Source: a virus
Length of the DNA stretch: 39,653 nt
Virus record (IMG/VR): IMGVR_UViG_3300024520_000193
Location: 1 to 39,653 of that record
Strand: one strand, 5' to 3'
Shown here: piece by piece, positions 14,023-23,425 of the stretch
Position numbering within the stretch: position 1 is the first letter of the stretch
How the letters are laid out: each line of letters starts with the position of its first letter
Translations under genes and position numbers: made by a program
The notes under the pieces: model-generated
The model's database searches: none
What the model was told of the DNA's origin: nothing
The model's input: the letters and a program-made list of their open reading frames with translations, nothing else

Positions 14023-15272
14023 AATACACACGACCGCCACGAATAAACGCCTATCCCAAACAACGGGAATTCATTGATGATAATTCCAGGTATGTAATCG
14101 TTGAAGCCACTACAAAGGCGGGCAAGTCAGTTGGAATGCTGATATGGCTACTTGAACAGGCTTTACACGGAGAAGAAGGGCAGAACTTTTGGTGGATAGC
14201 ACCAGTTAGCAGCCAGGCTAAAATAATGTTCAAAAGGCTGAAACGGTTTATAAAGACCAAGCCTTTTTTTTCCACTAACGAAAGCGATTTATTTATAAAG
14301 TTAGGTAACGGGGCTGTTATTTGGTTTAAGTCAGCCGACAAGCCCGACAGCCTTTACGGTGACGATGTTCATGCAGCAGTTTTAGATGAGTTTACGAGGA
14401 TGAAGGAGGACGCCTGGTTTGCCATCCGGTCCACAGTAACAGCCACGAAAGGAAAGATTAGGTTTATTGGAAATGTCAAGGGAGTTAATAATTGGGGTTA
14501 CATGTTAGCGCGAATGGCTGAAAAAGGCCGTGAAGATTGGAAGTATTACAAGATAACAGCACAGGACGCTATCGATGCCAATGTTTTAACCGAAGCCGAA
14601 ATACAAGATGCCCGTGATGTTCTACCGCATGACGTTTTTTTAGAATTGTACTTTGCCATTCCCAACCAAAGCAAAAGTGATAGGTTTTGTTTTAGTTTTG
14701 AGAAGAAACGCCACGTTGGACAAACCAACGAAATGGCAGGGTACTACTACCTTTCCTTTGATTTTAATTACAATCCTATTTGCTGTTCAATCTTCCAACA
14801 CGATCACCAGGTAATTCAATGCCTGGAAACAATCAAGCTACCAAACAGCGACATTTATAAGTTGTGTGACGTGATTTTAAATAAATACCCCGGGAAGCCT
14901 TTTATAGTAAACGGGGATTATTCAGGCGTTGCCAAATTAGGAATAGTACAGGATAACGTTAATTACTACCAAATCATTCAATCTAAATTAGAACTAAGAA
15001 ACACAGCTATTCAGATAGTTCCAAATCCGTCATTAGCTGAAAATCAAGTGTTGGTTAATGGCATATTGGAACACAAAACCGTAATCTTAGACGAACACAA
15101 AGCACAGGATTTAATCTATGACTGCGAAAACGTCAGCATGTCCAATGAAAAGAAGATTATCAAAACCGACCGAAGCGACCCAACACAACAGGCCGATGCG
15201 CTTGATACATTCAGGTACTTTTTAAACAAGAATTTTAGCGGTTGGCAAGGGCAACAATTACGGGCAGCATAA
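14019..15272 (+). CDS. terL: Terminase large subunit
   Basis: A 417-residue packaging motor and headful/cos nuclease. The ATPase part has Walker A ATTKAGKS (30-37), Walker B AAVLDEF (119-125) and a C-motif FIGN near 149-152. The RNase H-like nuclease shows its acidic residues in LSFDFNYNP (Asp248), VNGDYSG (Asp300) and QADALDTFRYF (Asp393/396). It starts at TTG within a TTGA overlap with the small subunit. It is short for the family but complete. Substrate is the replicated phage DNA; it docks on the portal. Confidence 0.93.
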   Translation: MKYTRPPRINAYPKQREFIDDNSRYVIVEATTKAGKSVGMLIWLLEQALHGEEGQNFWWIAPVSSQAKIMFKRLKRFIKTKPFFSTNESDLFIKLGNGAVIWFKSADKPDSLYGDDVHAAVLDEFTRMKEDAWFAIRSTVTATKGKIRFIGNVKGVNNWGYMLARMAEKGREDWKYYKITAQDAIDANVLTEAEIQDARDVLPHDVFLELYFAIPNQSKSDRFCFSFEKKRHVGQTNEMAGYYYLSFDFNYNPICCSIFQHDHQVIQCLETIKLPNSDIYKLCDVILNKYPGKPFIVNGDYSGVAKLGIVQDNVNYYQIIQSKLELRNTAIQIVPNPSLAENQVLVNGILEHKTVILDEHKAQDLIYDCENVSMSNEKKIIKTDRSDPTQQADALDTFRYFLNKNFSGWQGQQLRAA

Positions 15273-15307
15273 AAAGTGTTTTTAGTAATAGATAGTTATT
15301 ATATTAG

Positions 15308-15315
15308 TATATTTG
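15308..15315 (+). promoter_or_regulatory. Promoter element TATATTTG, four bases before GTG
   Basis: TATATTTG is followed by CCGA and the GTG start at 15320. The arrangement is almost the same as at 1035-1049 (element, four bases, GTG). It is likely the promoter of the tail gene cluster and gives a leaderless mRNA. Confidence 0.65.
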
Positions 15316-15319
15316 CCGA

Positions 15320-15505
15320 GTGGACAACGTAATAATAATCAGCCAGGAAAAACAAGAAATTGAAGAGCAATATTCAGAAGCATGGAGTGCATTGACTATT
15401 TTATGCAAAAACTATCCTCAATTCAAGTATGGGTATTTATGCAGGCGAAAATTTCCCTTTAATTACAAGGGGTGGAACTTTCAGAAACTTCACATAAACA
15501 GATAA
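15320..15505 (+). CDS. Hypothetical protein (61 aa)
   Basis: GTG start directly after a promoter element. An acidic helix (EKQEIEEQYSEAWSAL) is followed by a basic aromatic half (YGYLCRRKFPFNYKGW). It is the first gene of the tail transcript. No family recognised. Confidence 0.5.
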   Translation: MDNVIIISQEKQEIEEQYSEAWSALTILCKNYPQFKYGYLCRRKFPFNYKGWNFQKLHINR

Positions 15506-15522
15506 AAAAATCTTTGGCGAAA

Positions 15523-15813
15523 ATGACCGAATTACTAATATTATTAGTTCTAAATAGTCTTTTTTGTGTTGGACTTTATGCCGCGACAAGGGAAGAAAAG
15601 ATTTTACAATTCATTCCAAGCCTAACGAAAAAAATGCCTTATTGGTTTCAAGATATTACAACTGAATGTCTTACTTGTTTATCCACCATTTACGGCATGA
15701 TCTTTTTCATAGGGTATTATGATTTAACGAATGAAATTATGCTGATATATCCTTGTTATTGGATGGCATTGGCAGGACTGAACACTATTTTAGGCAGTTG
15801 CACGAAGTTCTAA
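15523..15813 (+). CDS. Membrane protein, DUF1360-like
   Basis: About 96 residues from the ATG at 15523 (a GTG at 15472 would extend it into the previous gene). Transmembrane segments: LLILLVLNSLFCVGLYAA, then CLTCLSTIYGMIFFIGYY and PCYWMALAGLNTILG. The central ECLTCLSTIYG resembles the 'P-x-x-C-x-x-C-M-S' motif of small membrane proteins found beside terminase genes in Bacteroidota phages. Role unknown. Confidence 0.5.
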   Translation: MTELLILLVLNSLFCVGLYAATREEKILQFIPSLTKKMPYWFQDITTECLTCLSTIYGMIFFIGYYDLTNEIMLIYPCYWMALAGLNTILGSCTKF

Positions 15814-16001
15814 CAAATCGAAGCTGGTATGTCTATCACAAATGCGGATGCGGTGGAGGAAGGAAAACCTACAAGCACCCAACACACCCGAACTATGAAA
15901 TTAAAGTCTATGCGAGAGGGTTTTTCACGGTTATTAAAAGCGGTATTGACCAACGAGCAGCCGGGCCGCTCAAAGACCGATTACGCGAAATTATGGGATA
16001 G
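15798..16001 (+). CDS. Small cysteine-containing hypothetical protein
   Basis: About 67 residues if the TTG at 15798 is used (the frame opens at TTG 15753). The core reads HKCGCGGGRKTYKHPTHPNY, then EIKVYARGFFTVIKSG. A CxC next to a KHP-x-HP segment and short beta strands suggest a small beta-rich fold like those seen next to terminases in Bacteroidota phages. The following gene overlaps it in another frame, and in that overlap this frame looks more like a conserved protein. Confidence 0.5.
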   Translation: MHEVLTNRSWYVYHKCGCGGGRKTYKHPTHPNYEIKVYARGFFTVIKSGIDQRAAGPLKDRLREIMG

Positions 16002-16596
16002 TGACTATGTCATTGAAAAAGGTCCTGAAATTTTAGGCGTTCAATATTACTACCATAAGGACGTAATGCAAACACCATGTCAGCGGTATTTGTATTTATC
16101 CAACTATCTTCAAGAATATGAAATGCGGTTTGACCGCGAATATCTTTTACAAGAAATTGAAGCCAGGGAAACGGCAGAAAAAGAAATTGAGGATTTATTT
16201 ACAGTAAAGTCGGGCGGGATTAATTTAGCCAAAGTATTAAAGAAGATTGAAGGATTAAGAAAGCTGACATTACAGGCAAAGGAGCGATTAGAATTAATAA
16301 TTGAACCCGATGTAATTTATAAAATCGCTTCAGTAGTGTTATTTGATATACATGAAAATCCTGGTTTCTACGATGCCAAACACGGAATTGAAAAAGTACA
16401 AAAGTGGCGCGATGGTAATGTGACCGATTTTTTTTTAACTATGCCTTTGCAGAAGTTATTAAATTTGAGAAATTTATCGCAGGAAGATTTAAAGACTTAT
16501 TTGAAAGTGGCAGGGGAAGTGAAAAAGGAGCATTTGGCGAACATTTTTACCATGTTATCCAGCAGTCAGACGAAAGAAGATTTAATACATTCCTAA
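15829..16596 (+). CDS. Putative tail assembly chaperone, zero-frame product
   Basis: An ORF of up to 255 codons. Its first 57 codons overlap the previous gene and look like its shadow; from LWDSDYVIEKGPEILGVQY onward the sequence is protein-like, so the true start is uncertain (ATG 15829 or 15895). The middle is helical (LQEYEMRFDREYLLQEIEAR). After DGNVTDFFL at a run of nine T (16428-16436), another frame carries better protein sense into the tape measure gene. Position just before the tape measure gene is that of gpG/gpGT tail chaperones. Confidence 0.55.
   Translation: MSITNADAVEEGKPTSTQHTRTMKLKSMREGFSRLLKAVLTNEQPGRSKTDYAKLWDSDYVIEKGPEILGVQYYYHKDVMQTPCQRYLYLSNYLQEYEMRFDREYLLQEIEARETAEKEIEDLFTVKSGGINLAKVLKKIEGLRKLTLQAKERLELIIEPDVIYKIASVVLFDIHENPGFYDAKHGIEKVQKWRDGNVTDFFLTMPLQKLLNLRNLSQEDLKTYLKVAGEVKKEHLANIFTMLSSSQTKEDLIHS
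16428..16437 (+). other. Candidate -1 ribosomal slippage site, T9A
   Basis: In the chaperone frame the codons are GAT TTT TTT TTA, which contains the classic slippery heptamer T TTT TTA (16431-16437). A -1 slip joins the chaperone to the downstream frame. A homopolymer of nine is also the place where a sequencing indel would occur. Confidence 0.5.
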
Positions 16597-16706
16597 CGAT
16601 TGGCGACTTAGTGTCGCAATACAAGTCAGTTGAACGGCTAACAATTTTTGAATACTACTTAGCCCTCGAAGAATTAGACAGGCGAAACCGCAAACATGGG
16701 ACTTGA
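16438..16706 (+). CDS. Tail assembly chaperone, -1 frame extension
   Basis: After the T9A site the -1 frame reads NYAFAEVIKFEKFIAGRFKD, then a Gly/Glu-rich link, FGEHFYHVIQQSDERRFN and SVERLTIFEYYLALEELDRR. It stops at 16704-16706, eleven bases inside the tape measure gene. The zero frame ends at 16596 in less convincing sequence. This gives the gpG/gpGT layout of siphoviruses, where the shifted product binds the tape measure protein. There is no start codon of its own near the beginning, so a shift is needed. Confidence 0.55.
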
Positions 16707-19179
16707 AAGAATTGTTATAGAAGTTTCGGGCGACCCGAAAAAGCTAAAATCCACCATTTCCGAACTACAAAAGATTGGGATTATTGATGAAAAGAATTCA
16801 AAGACTTTTATAAAAAATAACGATAAATTCAAAAAAGGTGTAAAGCAAAGCACGGATAAGCTGAAGGGAATGACCAATGTCCTGGGAGCAGTTGGTGTTG
16901 GTCTAACTGCGGCATTTGCAGCCCAAAAACTTCAGCAAGCGTTTAAATTCATTCTTGACAGTACAAAGAACTTCGAGGCACAAATGGCAAGAGTGAAAGC
17001 CATTACAGGAGCAACAGGAGCAGAGTTTAGGAAGTTAGCCGATGATGCTAAAAGATTGGGCGCAAGCACCAAATTCACCGCCACACAGGTTGGACAACTT
17101 CAGGAAGCATATGGAAAGTTAGGATTTAGCACACAAGAAATTCTAAATGCAAGTGAAGCGACCTTACAATTAGCCACAGCAACGGGGGAAGGTTTGGCAG
17201 CATCGGCAGAAGTAGCGGGTTCAACATTACGGGCATTTGGATTAGATGCCAGTGAAACTCAAAGGGTTGTTGATGTTATGGCTAAGTCCTTCACATCTTC
17301 AGCCTTAGACCTGGAAAGTTTCAGGGAAAGTATGAAGCTGGTTGCACCTATTGCCAAAGCCGCCAACATTCCAATTGAAACGACAACGGCACTACTCGGA
17401 AAGTTAGCCGACAGCGGATTAAAGGGTTCATTAGCAGGAACAAGCCTAAAAAATCTACTTTCTAAACTTGCCGATGCCAATAGCGACCTTTCAAAAGAAT
17501 TAGGCTTTTCAGTTAAAAACACTTCCGACCTATTTGCAGCATTCAGGCAATTAAAAAGTGGGAATATTGACCTAACGAAAGCGACCGAACTAACAGACGA
17601 GCGAAGCAAGGCGGCATTCCTTACCTTATTAAATGGCGTTGATAGTGTGGAACAGTTAGAAACGGCATTAAATGGAGCAACGGGCGCAGCCGAAGAAATG
17701 GCGGATATAGTCCAAAACACTTTACAAGGTGATATTGACAGTATGAACTCTGCAATGGAAGCCCTTGCAATTACCATAGGCGAAGGGGATAATAGTGTAA
17801 ACGCAGCATTTAGGGGATTGACACAGGCTATAACCACAAATGTCAGAACATTAGCCAACGCAATTACTACCAGTCAAGGGTTTGGAAAGACCATGAAGAA
17901 CTTGTTCGGTTTAATGAATTCAAATGTTAATCCAGCATTTGCCGCACACTTTGACGCTCAATTGAGGGCAGAAATTGGAATAAAAAAGACCGAACAGGCG
18001 ATTAAGGACATTGAAGAAGCCCTTGAAAACGCTACCAGCGATTGGGATGAACACGCTATTACTGTTAAAACAGCGTCAATAAAATATTTTGAACTACAAA
18101 AGTTGGCAAAAGAAGTGCCACCAACATTTGAAGAGTTGAAAAATCGATTAGGCGAAGTGAAAAAGGAAATGTTGCAACAAGCATTAGCAGGAGATATTTC
18201 CAAAAAATCATTACAGGAATTTAAGGATATTACCGAGCAATTAGAGGCAGCACAAAACAAGCTAAAAAGAGCATTAGGCGGAGTGACGGGTATTATAAAA
18301 CGGTTTAAAGCGGGAAAAAAAGCCAAAATAATTGACCCAAAAGAAGTAAAAAGCGATGCAGAAGAAACTGAAGAAGTAATGCAAGATCATTCTGACGCGT
18401 TGATTAAAATCAAAGAAGATGAAGCCAAAAGATTAGAGGCTATAAGAATAGCCGAAGCCGAAGAATACGCAAGGCAACTAGAATCAATACGTGAAGGTAG
18501 CCAGCAATTTTTCATAGATTTAGGAAACATTGCATTTGACATGAACCGTCAAAATTTGGATAAGCAGATGATGGATTTAGAGGAGCAAAAACGATTTGAA
18601 CTTCAAATGGCTGGTGATAATGCAAAAGCAAGGGAAAACATAGAAAAGAAGTTTGCAGATGAGGAATTAAAAATAAGGAGAAAACAAGCTGCAAACGACA
18701 AAAACCAGGCGGTTTTCAATGCAGCACTTTCGACATTTGTTGCAGCCACAAAAGCACTTGAAGCCGGGGGCATTTCCGGACCAATATTAGCGGCATTAAT
18801 CACAGCACTTGGAATAGCGCAGCAGATTAAAATAGCCAACACACCGCTTCCCAAATTTGAAAAAGGTGGATTTATTGATGGTCAGTTACATAGTCAGGGC
18901 GGAACAGTAGTTGAGGCAGAACGGGATGAATTTATAGTAAATCGAATTGCCGCCAAAAGAAACAAAGAACTTTTACAGGATTTGAATAGCGGGAAGATTA
19001 TTGCCTACAACCGACCAAAGAACATTGCCGGGACGTTTGCGGATAATGTGGCAGCGTCATTATCCTTTAATGACCAAAACCTTTTACGAGCGATTAAAAC
19101 AGCGTCAAGAAAAGAAGTTGAGGCGTTTTACCAGGTTGCAGATGCGATTAAAGACCGACCAAACCCGCGAAGAATTTAA
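16696..19179 (+). CDS. Tail tape measure protein, TP901 type
   Basis: An 827-residue protein that sets tail length and is ejected with the DNA. Residues about 85-270 form the TP901 core: FEAQMARVKAITGATGAEF, LGASTKFTATQVGQLQEAYG, then LLGKLADSGLKGSLAGTSLK. Coiled coil follows (ERSQ- and EDEAKRLEAIRIAEAEEYAR-like stretches) and a hydrophobic span near 690-715 (AALITALGIAQQIKIA). The C-terminal FEKGGFIDGQLHSQGG is typical. At about 0.15 nm per residue this predicts a tail of roughly 120 nm. Confidence 0.95.
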   Translation: MGLERIVIEVSGDPKKLKSTISELQKIGIIDEKNSKTFIKNNDKFKKGVKQSTDKLKGMTNVLGAVGVGLTAAFAAQKLQQAFKFILDSTKNFEAQMARVKAITGATGAEFRKLADDAKRLGASTKFTATQVGQLQEAYGKLGFSTQEILNASEATLQLATATGEGLAASAEVAGSTLRAFGLDASETQRVVDVMAKSFTSSALDLESFRESMKLVAPIAKAANIPIETTTALLGKLADSGLKGSLAGTSLKNLLSKLADANSDLSKELGFSVKNTSDLFAAFRQLKSGNIDLTKATELTDERSKAAFLTLLNGVDSVEQLETALNGATGAAEEMADIVQNTLQGDIDSMNSAMEALAITIGEGDNSVNAAFRGLTQAITTNVRTLANAITTSQGFGKTMKNLFGLMNSNVNPAFAAHFDAQLRAEIGIKKTEQAIKDIEEALENATSDWDEHAITVKTASIKYFELQKLAKEVPPTFEELKNRLGEVKKEMLQQALAGDISKKSLQEFKDITEQLEAAQNKLKRALGGVTGIIKRFKAGKKAKIIDPKEVKSDAEETEEVMQDHSDALIKIKEDEAKRLEAIRIAEAEEYARQLESIREGSQQFFIDLGNIAFDMNRQNLDKQMMDLEEQKRFELQMAGDNAKARENIEKKFADEELKIRRKQAANDKNQAVFNAALSTFVAATKALEAGGISGPILAALITALGIAQQIKIANTPLPKFEKGGFIDGQLHSQGGTVVEAERDEFIVNRIAAKRNKELLQDLNSGKIIAYNRPKNIAGTFADNVAASLSFNDQNLLRAIKTASRKEVEAFYQVADAIKDRPNPRRI

Positions 19180-21050
19180 TGTTTCAATTCCTTTTAGATA
19201 GTACAGTTGTTGACGACCCGATAGGATGGGATAAATTCGCGGAAACGCTGGAATTTGACGATGATTTAAAAGGCGTTCTTCCAAAGTATAACAGCAAGCT
19301 AACATTCTTCGGAAACGGGTACACTTATTTAAGAGGCCAATATGACCTTTTCGGCTATTGCCATAAGGTTGCCTTGGATATTAAAGAAGATTGCGGTAAT
19401 GGCTTTATAACAATATTTCAGGGCTTTATTTTTATTAGTGATATTAAGTTTACTATTAAGGAAAGATGTTTGGCAGAATGTAGTATTGAAGATTTATCTT
19501 TTTCAGCCAGGATTAATAACAATAAATCCACGGAGGCGGGAATTGATGTTGGACGATCAAAAAATAATATTGCTATAACTTCCGCACCCACAATAACGGT
19601 AAATTTTCGCGATCCAATTACATTGGCTACAACCAGGGCAGTTAGTTGTTGGGATATTCAGGAAGTTTTCAGGTTTATGATTGAGTTTATGACTGATGGA
19701 ACAGTCGGATTTACTTCTAATTTCCTAACTAATTTGCCAACTACTGAAAGAATTGCACTAACTAACGGGGTGAATATTAGAACAGGTGGAAGCCCTGCAC
19801 CTATTATAAAATTCAAGGAATTATTCAAGGAATTCCACAAAAAATATAATACTTATTTTTCAGTTGAACAGCAAACAACTGGACCAGTATTTAGATTAGA
19901 ACAAAGAAGCTATTTTACAGATGCAACAAATTCGGCAAGCATTGTAAATATTAAGGAAATATCTCATTTATTTGATAGCGAATTGCTTTATTCTACCGTG
20001 AAGTTGGGTAGCGAGGATACCCAAGAAATTAATGCACCAAACACTAACATTCCACAAGTTAGATTTTTGACTTTTTTAGATGAAACCTTTAATATTCAAG
20101 GAGATTGCAATATAGACCGGGAATTAGACCTGAATAGCGATTGGCAAATAGATACCAACGTAATTGAACACGCTTTAAACAATGTTGACGACACATACGA
20201 TAATGATTTTTTCTTAATACAATATGAACAAGGCAGCCCGAACCAAACCAATAACTTGGATTATTTGGGGCTAAGTCCTGCCATTAATGGATTTAACAAC
20301 CAATTAAGAAATAGTAATGTATCAGAAAGGTTTAATCTTCAAGGGGCAATTGCCTTATTTTTAGGTGATGGAAATGATGAATTTGATGCAAAAAGTGTTG
20401 GACTTCAGGGTTTAAGTCAGATCGCACCATCTCCATTAGTGCCAGTACAATTTGAAAATGAAATTACTGACCCAAATGGAAACTACTGTATTTCAAGCGA
20501 GATTTGTTCTCACCCTAATTGGACTTATGAAGCGCCACAAACGGGAGTTTATGCCTTTGCAACTACTTTAAAGGTTCAGACTTTCGACAATGCATTTGTG
20601 GGCGTTAGAATTTTTGAACTTGACATAATAAGACGGACAAGTGGCGGGGCGTTAATAGAAACATTTTCTATTCCTGTTCCTATTCAAGGAACAGCAACGT
20701 ATTCAATTTCTAATAACGCCACTATCAATATGAATGCCACCGATTACATCGAAATCAGCGCAAACATAGTTGGCGGATTAAGGGTTAAAGATATCCACAT
20801 TTTAGAAGGTAGTGAATTTAGTTGTGTTGAAACCACAACAGGCGGTGGAGTTTATCAACCGAAACATCCTGAAAATTACTTTACAAGCCTTTACGAATTC
20901 AACCAACCAATATCAAGGGAAAAATGGAATGCAATTAAGAATAATCTATCCCAAAATATTAATTTTGACGGAAGGAAAGGATGGATTAATTCAGTAGTAC
21001 ACACTTTGGAAACAAAAGAAACCAGTTTTAAACTTTTAAGTGATGGCTGA
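19179..21050 (+). CDS. Distal tail / baseplate structural protein
   Basis: A 623-residue protein beginning in the stop of the tape measure gene (TAATG). The N-terminal part (PIGWDKFAETLEFDDDLKGV, then GNGYTYLRGQYDLFGYC) is the pattern of the tail protein that follows the tape measure gene in Bacteroidota phages. The C-terminal part has a jelly-roll-like stretch (WTYEAPQTGVYAFATTLKV, and so on) that could bind carbohydrate, and ends with KGWINSVVHTLETKE. It probably connects the tube to the fibres. Confidence 0.6.
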   Translation: MFQFLLDSTVVDDPIGWDKFAETLEFDDDLKGVLPKYNSKLTFFGNGYTYLRGQYDLFGYCHKVALDIKEDCGNGFITIFQGFIFISDIKFTIKERCLAECSIEDLSFSARINNNKSTEAGIDVGRSKNNIAITSAPTITVNFRDPITLATTRAVSCWDIQEVFRFMIEFMTDGTVGFTSNFLTNLPTTERIALTNGVNIRTGGSPAPIIKFKELFKEFHKKYNTYFSVEQQTTGPVFRLEQRSYFTDATNSASIVNIKEISHLFDSELLYSTVKLGSEDTQEINAPNTNIPQVRFLTFLDETFNIQGDCNIDRELDLNSDWQIDTNVIEHALNNVDDTYDNDFFLIQYEQGSPNQTNNLDYLGLSPAINGFNNQLRNSNVSERFNLQGAIALFLGDGNDEFDAKSVGLQGLSQIAPSPLVPVQFENEITDPNGNYCISSEICSHPNWTYEAPQTGVYAFATTLKVQTFDNAFVGVRIFELDIIRRTSGGALIETFSIPVPIQGTATYSISNNATINMNATDYIEISANIVGGLRVKDIHILEGSEFSCVETTTGGGVYQPKHPENYFTSLYEFNQPISREKWNAIKNNLSQNINFDGRKGWINSVVHTLETKETSFKLLSDG

Positions 21051-22635
21051 AATTATACCATATCAGCCCGTAGAGTTTAATGGAAGTCGGGATGCTTGCT
21101 TGCATGGGCAAATCAAGCCCTTAAAAGTAAATACAGGCGATATAACGCAGTTCCAATTCAAAGTTGACCCCTGCGGTGATAGCTTTAATTTTGCGGGCAT
21201 TCCTCAACAAAATGGTGGTAATTGGGTTCAAACAGGTGATAAATATTGCCACACACCAGGAGTAAGCGGAAACCTTAGATTTCTACCGACATTGGTTCAG
21301 GGCGTCTCAATTCGTTTCCAGTTTACAGTTAGCGACATGACCGAAGGCGAAATAGATATTAGCCTTAATTTTATTCCTTCTTTAAGTTTTACCGTAACAC
21401 AAAATGGTTCTTATGAATTTTGGTACACACCAACTTCTACAAGTGTTCATTCATGGTTTTTAGAAGTTGATAGCGCATTTGATGGCTGTATTGTGGACCC
21501 GTCAATGATAGCTATTGACAATAGGTTTAGAGTGTTTATTTGTGATGATGAACAGAACTTAATAACAGAACTTGATAACACAAGTCCAGCGTTTAACTTC
21601 ACAAGAAATTTTTTTACTGTTACAATAGATTGGGATTTGTATATTTCAACGCCTGGTTGCTATGTTATTACAGTTCTTGATCCTTGCATTAATACTTGCA
21701 GTCAAAATAGAATAATTGGGCAAGGCTTTTTTGATATTAATAACTGGATTTTGTCAGACGGACCACTAAGAACGTGGCAAGTGGCAAACGGAACGGCAGG
21801 GTTTAAAGCGACAGGAGTAGGAATAGCCGAGTTAATCAGCCACCAAAGTCTATGCGCTGGGAAGACTTATGAAATCACCTATACGTTGGCTAATATGCTG
21901 AATAACACCTTTCAGTTAAATGTAGGGGGAACTTTGGGTGTTTTAAGAAGCACCAACGGCACATTCACCGAAACAATCACGGCAGGAGGAAGCGCAGCAT
22001 TTAGGCTAATTGGTGACAGCCCGTTAATTGGTTCAGATTTTGACCTTACTAATTTGACATTTGAGGCAATTGCAGCGGATACCGTTCCTGACTATGTTTC
22101 CAACCTTTTTGACTACGGAACACACAGTTGCAGCCATCTAATAAACGCGACAAATAATGAGGATGCGTTCGGAATGGGGTTTTATGACACGGGATTTAAT
22201 CCGAGGGTTCGAGTTGAAAGTAAAATCTTTCCACACACCACAGACCAGGAGCGATTGACACACCAAGACAGCAAAGGGAAAAAATTTGTAGTATGGGGAA
22301 ATACTAATTGGATTGAACTTTTAAGGATAATAAACGAAACACCGCACGTTTTCAAATTCCTATCTTTGCTACCACTATTCAATCATTGGTACATAGGCAA
22401 TAAAGAATATTTTGTAAATGACGATGAATTCCCCGAGATTAGCTGGAACAAGTTTAGGAATTTAGGTTCTATTGACTTGGAAATCAGACTTAAAGAGGAA
22501 TTAATAAAGCAACAGGATTGCACCGAGCAGGAAACAAGTGGTATCATCGGAACAGATCAGGAATTAGAAGAACAATCAAGTGGTTTGCCTGTATTTACAA
22601 CTTTATCCGAACAAATAGCAGTAAAAATAGAATAA
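21043..22635 (+). CDS. Tail tip / adsorption protein with beta-sandwich domain
   Basis: About 530 residues from the ATG at 21043 (a GTG at 21040 precedes it), overlapping the previous gene. Many beta strands, and a middle segment AGKTYEITYTLANMLNNTFQ, then LNVGGTLGVL, that resembles carbohydrate-binding sandwich domains. Near the C-terminus comes a conserved-looking VWGNTNWIELLRI, then WYIGNKEYFVNDDEF. It ends in a TAATG overlap. Position after the distal tail gene suggests a receptor-binding role. Confidence 0.55.
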   Translation: MAEIIPYQPVEFNGSRDACLHGQIKPLKVNTGDITQFQFKVDPCGDSFNFAGIPQQNGGNWVQTGDKYCHTPGVSGNLRFLPTLVQGVSIRFQFTVSDMTEGEIDISLNFIPSLSFTVTQNGSYEFWYTPTSTSVHSWFLEVDSAFDGCIVDPSMIAIDNRFRVFICDDEQNLITELDNTSPAFNFTRNFFTVTIDWDLYISTPGCYVITVLDPCINTCSQNRIIGQGFFDINNWILSDGPLRTWQVANGTAGFKATGVGIAELISHQSLCAGKTYEITYTLANMLNNTFQLNVGGTLGVLRSTNGTFTETITAGGSAAFRLIGDSPLIGSDFDLTNLTFEAIAADTVPDYVSNLFDYGTHSCSHLINATNNEDAFGMGFYDTGFNPRVRVESKIFPHTTDQERLTHQDSKGKKFVVWGNTNWIELLRIINETPHVFKFLSLLPLFNHWYIGNKEYFVNDDEFPEISWNKFRNLGSIDLEIRLKEELIKQQDCTEQETSGIIGTDQELEEQSSGLPVFTTLSEQIAVKIE

Positions 22636-23423
22636 TGCCAACAATTTTTGATTTTCCACCTTTTACGGGTGACATACAAGATACTGATAAGTTCCATATT
22701 GGTGACGACAGCGACCAGTTAGATAAAAAGGTTGATGCAGATGAAGTAATACGGTTTATAAAAGGGACAGGAGCGCAAAGCACCAAGCAAATTGACGGAG
22801 GCGGGACAGCATCCAGTAATTATGATTTTGCAGTAGGCCAGGGCACAACGGCAAGCGGGGGAAATTCTGTTGCCAGTAGTTTAAATTCGGTTTCAAGCGG
22901 ATCAAATTCTTTTGCTCATGGAAATGTAGCAACAGCGTCAGCCGTTCATAGTTGGGCGTCAGGACTACGGGCATTAGCGGCAAGATACGGAGAATGGGCG
23001 CGAAGTTCTTTTAGATTTACTTCAAATGGTGACGCACAAATCATGATGTTTCATCTGACAAATCAAACGGCAGTAGTTGGGCCGACACCGCTATTTTTGG
23101 ACGGGACAGGTTCAACACAGGGAATAACACTTAGCGACAATTCCGTTGTTTGTATTCAAGCATTAGTTTGTGGAAGAAATATAGCAGCGTCAGAAGTAGC
23201 AGGGTATAGATTAACTGGTTGCATTAAACGAGATGTTGGAGCAGCCACCATAGCAATAGTAGGAGCGATTAACAAGCAAGTTTTAGGTGAAGATGTTGCA
23301 GCCTGGGACGCAAACATGGGAGTTGATGCTTTTTCGGGATCAGCGGGAATATCGGTAACAGGTGAAGCAGGAAAAACAATTAATTGGAGCGCAAAAATTG
23401 ACATGACACATATTAATATCTAA
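22635..23423 (+). CDS. Tail fibre-like protein with YadA-head-type repeats
   Basis: 262 residues starting in a TAATG overlap; the frame extends upstream but that part shadows the previous gene. A short N-terminal domain (FDFPPFTGDIQDTDKFHIGD) is typical of phage fibre attachment regions. Residues about 63-105 carry repeats of the form 'G-x-x-S-x-A-S-G' (VGQGTTASGGNSVASSLNSV, then SGSNSFAHGN), as in trimeric adhesin heads. A beta-rich C-terminal domain follows. Likely a trimeric receptor-binding or collar protein. Confidence 0.6.
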   Translation: MPTIFDFPPFTGDIQDTDKFHIGDDSDQLDKKVDADEVIRFIKGTGAQSTKQIDGGGTASSNYDFAVGQGTTASGGNSVASSLNSVSSGSNSFAHGNVATASAVHSWASGLRALAARYGEWARSSFRFTSNGDAQIMMFHLTNQTAVVGPTPLFLDGTGSTQGITLSDNSVVCIQALVCGRNIAASEVAGYRLTGCIKRDVGAATIAIVGAINKQVLGEDVAAWDANMGVDAFSGSAGISVTGEAGKTINWSAKIDMTHINI

Positions 23424-23425
23424 AA

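Noticed and set aside
17259-17858. 199-codon minus-strand ORF
   Set aside because: It lies wholly inside the tape measure gene, is rich in Ser/Ala as a mirror of that gene's Lys/Glu/Leu codons, and has no promoter or family motif.
22518-22634. Upstream extension of the fibre gene
   Set aside because: The extension overlaps the previous gene and reads as its shadow; the ATG at 22635 in a TAATG overlap is preferred.
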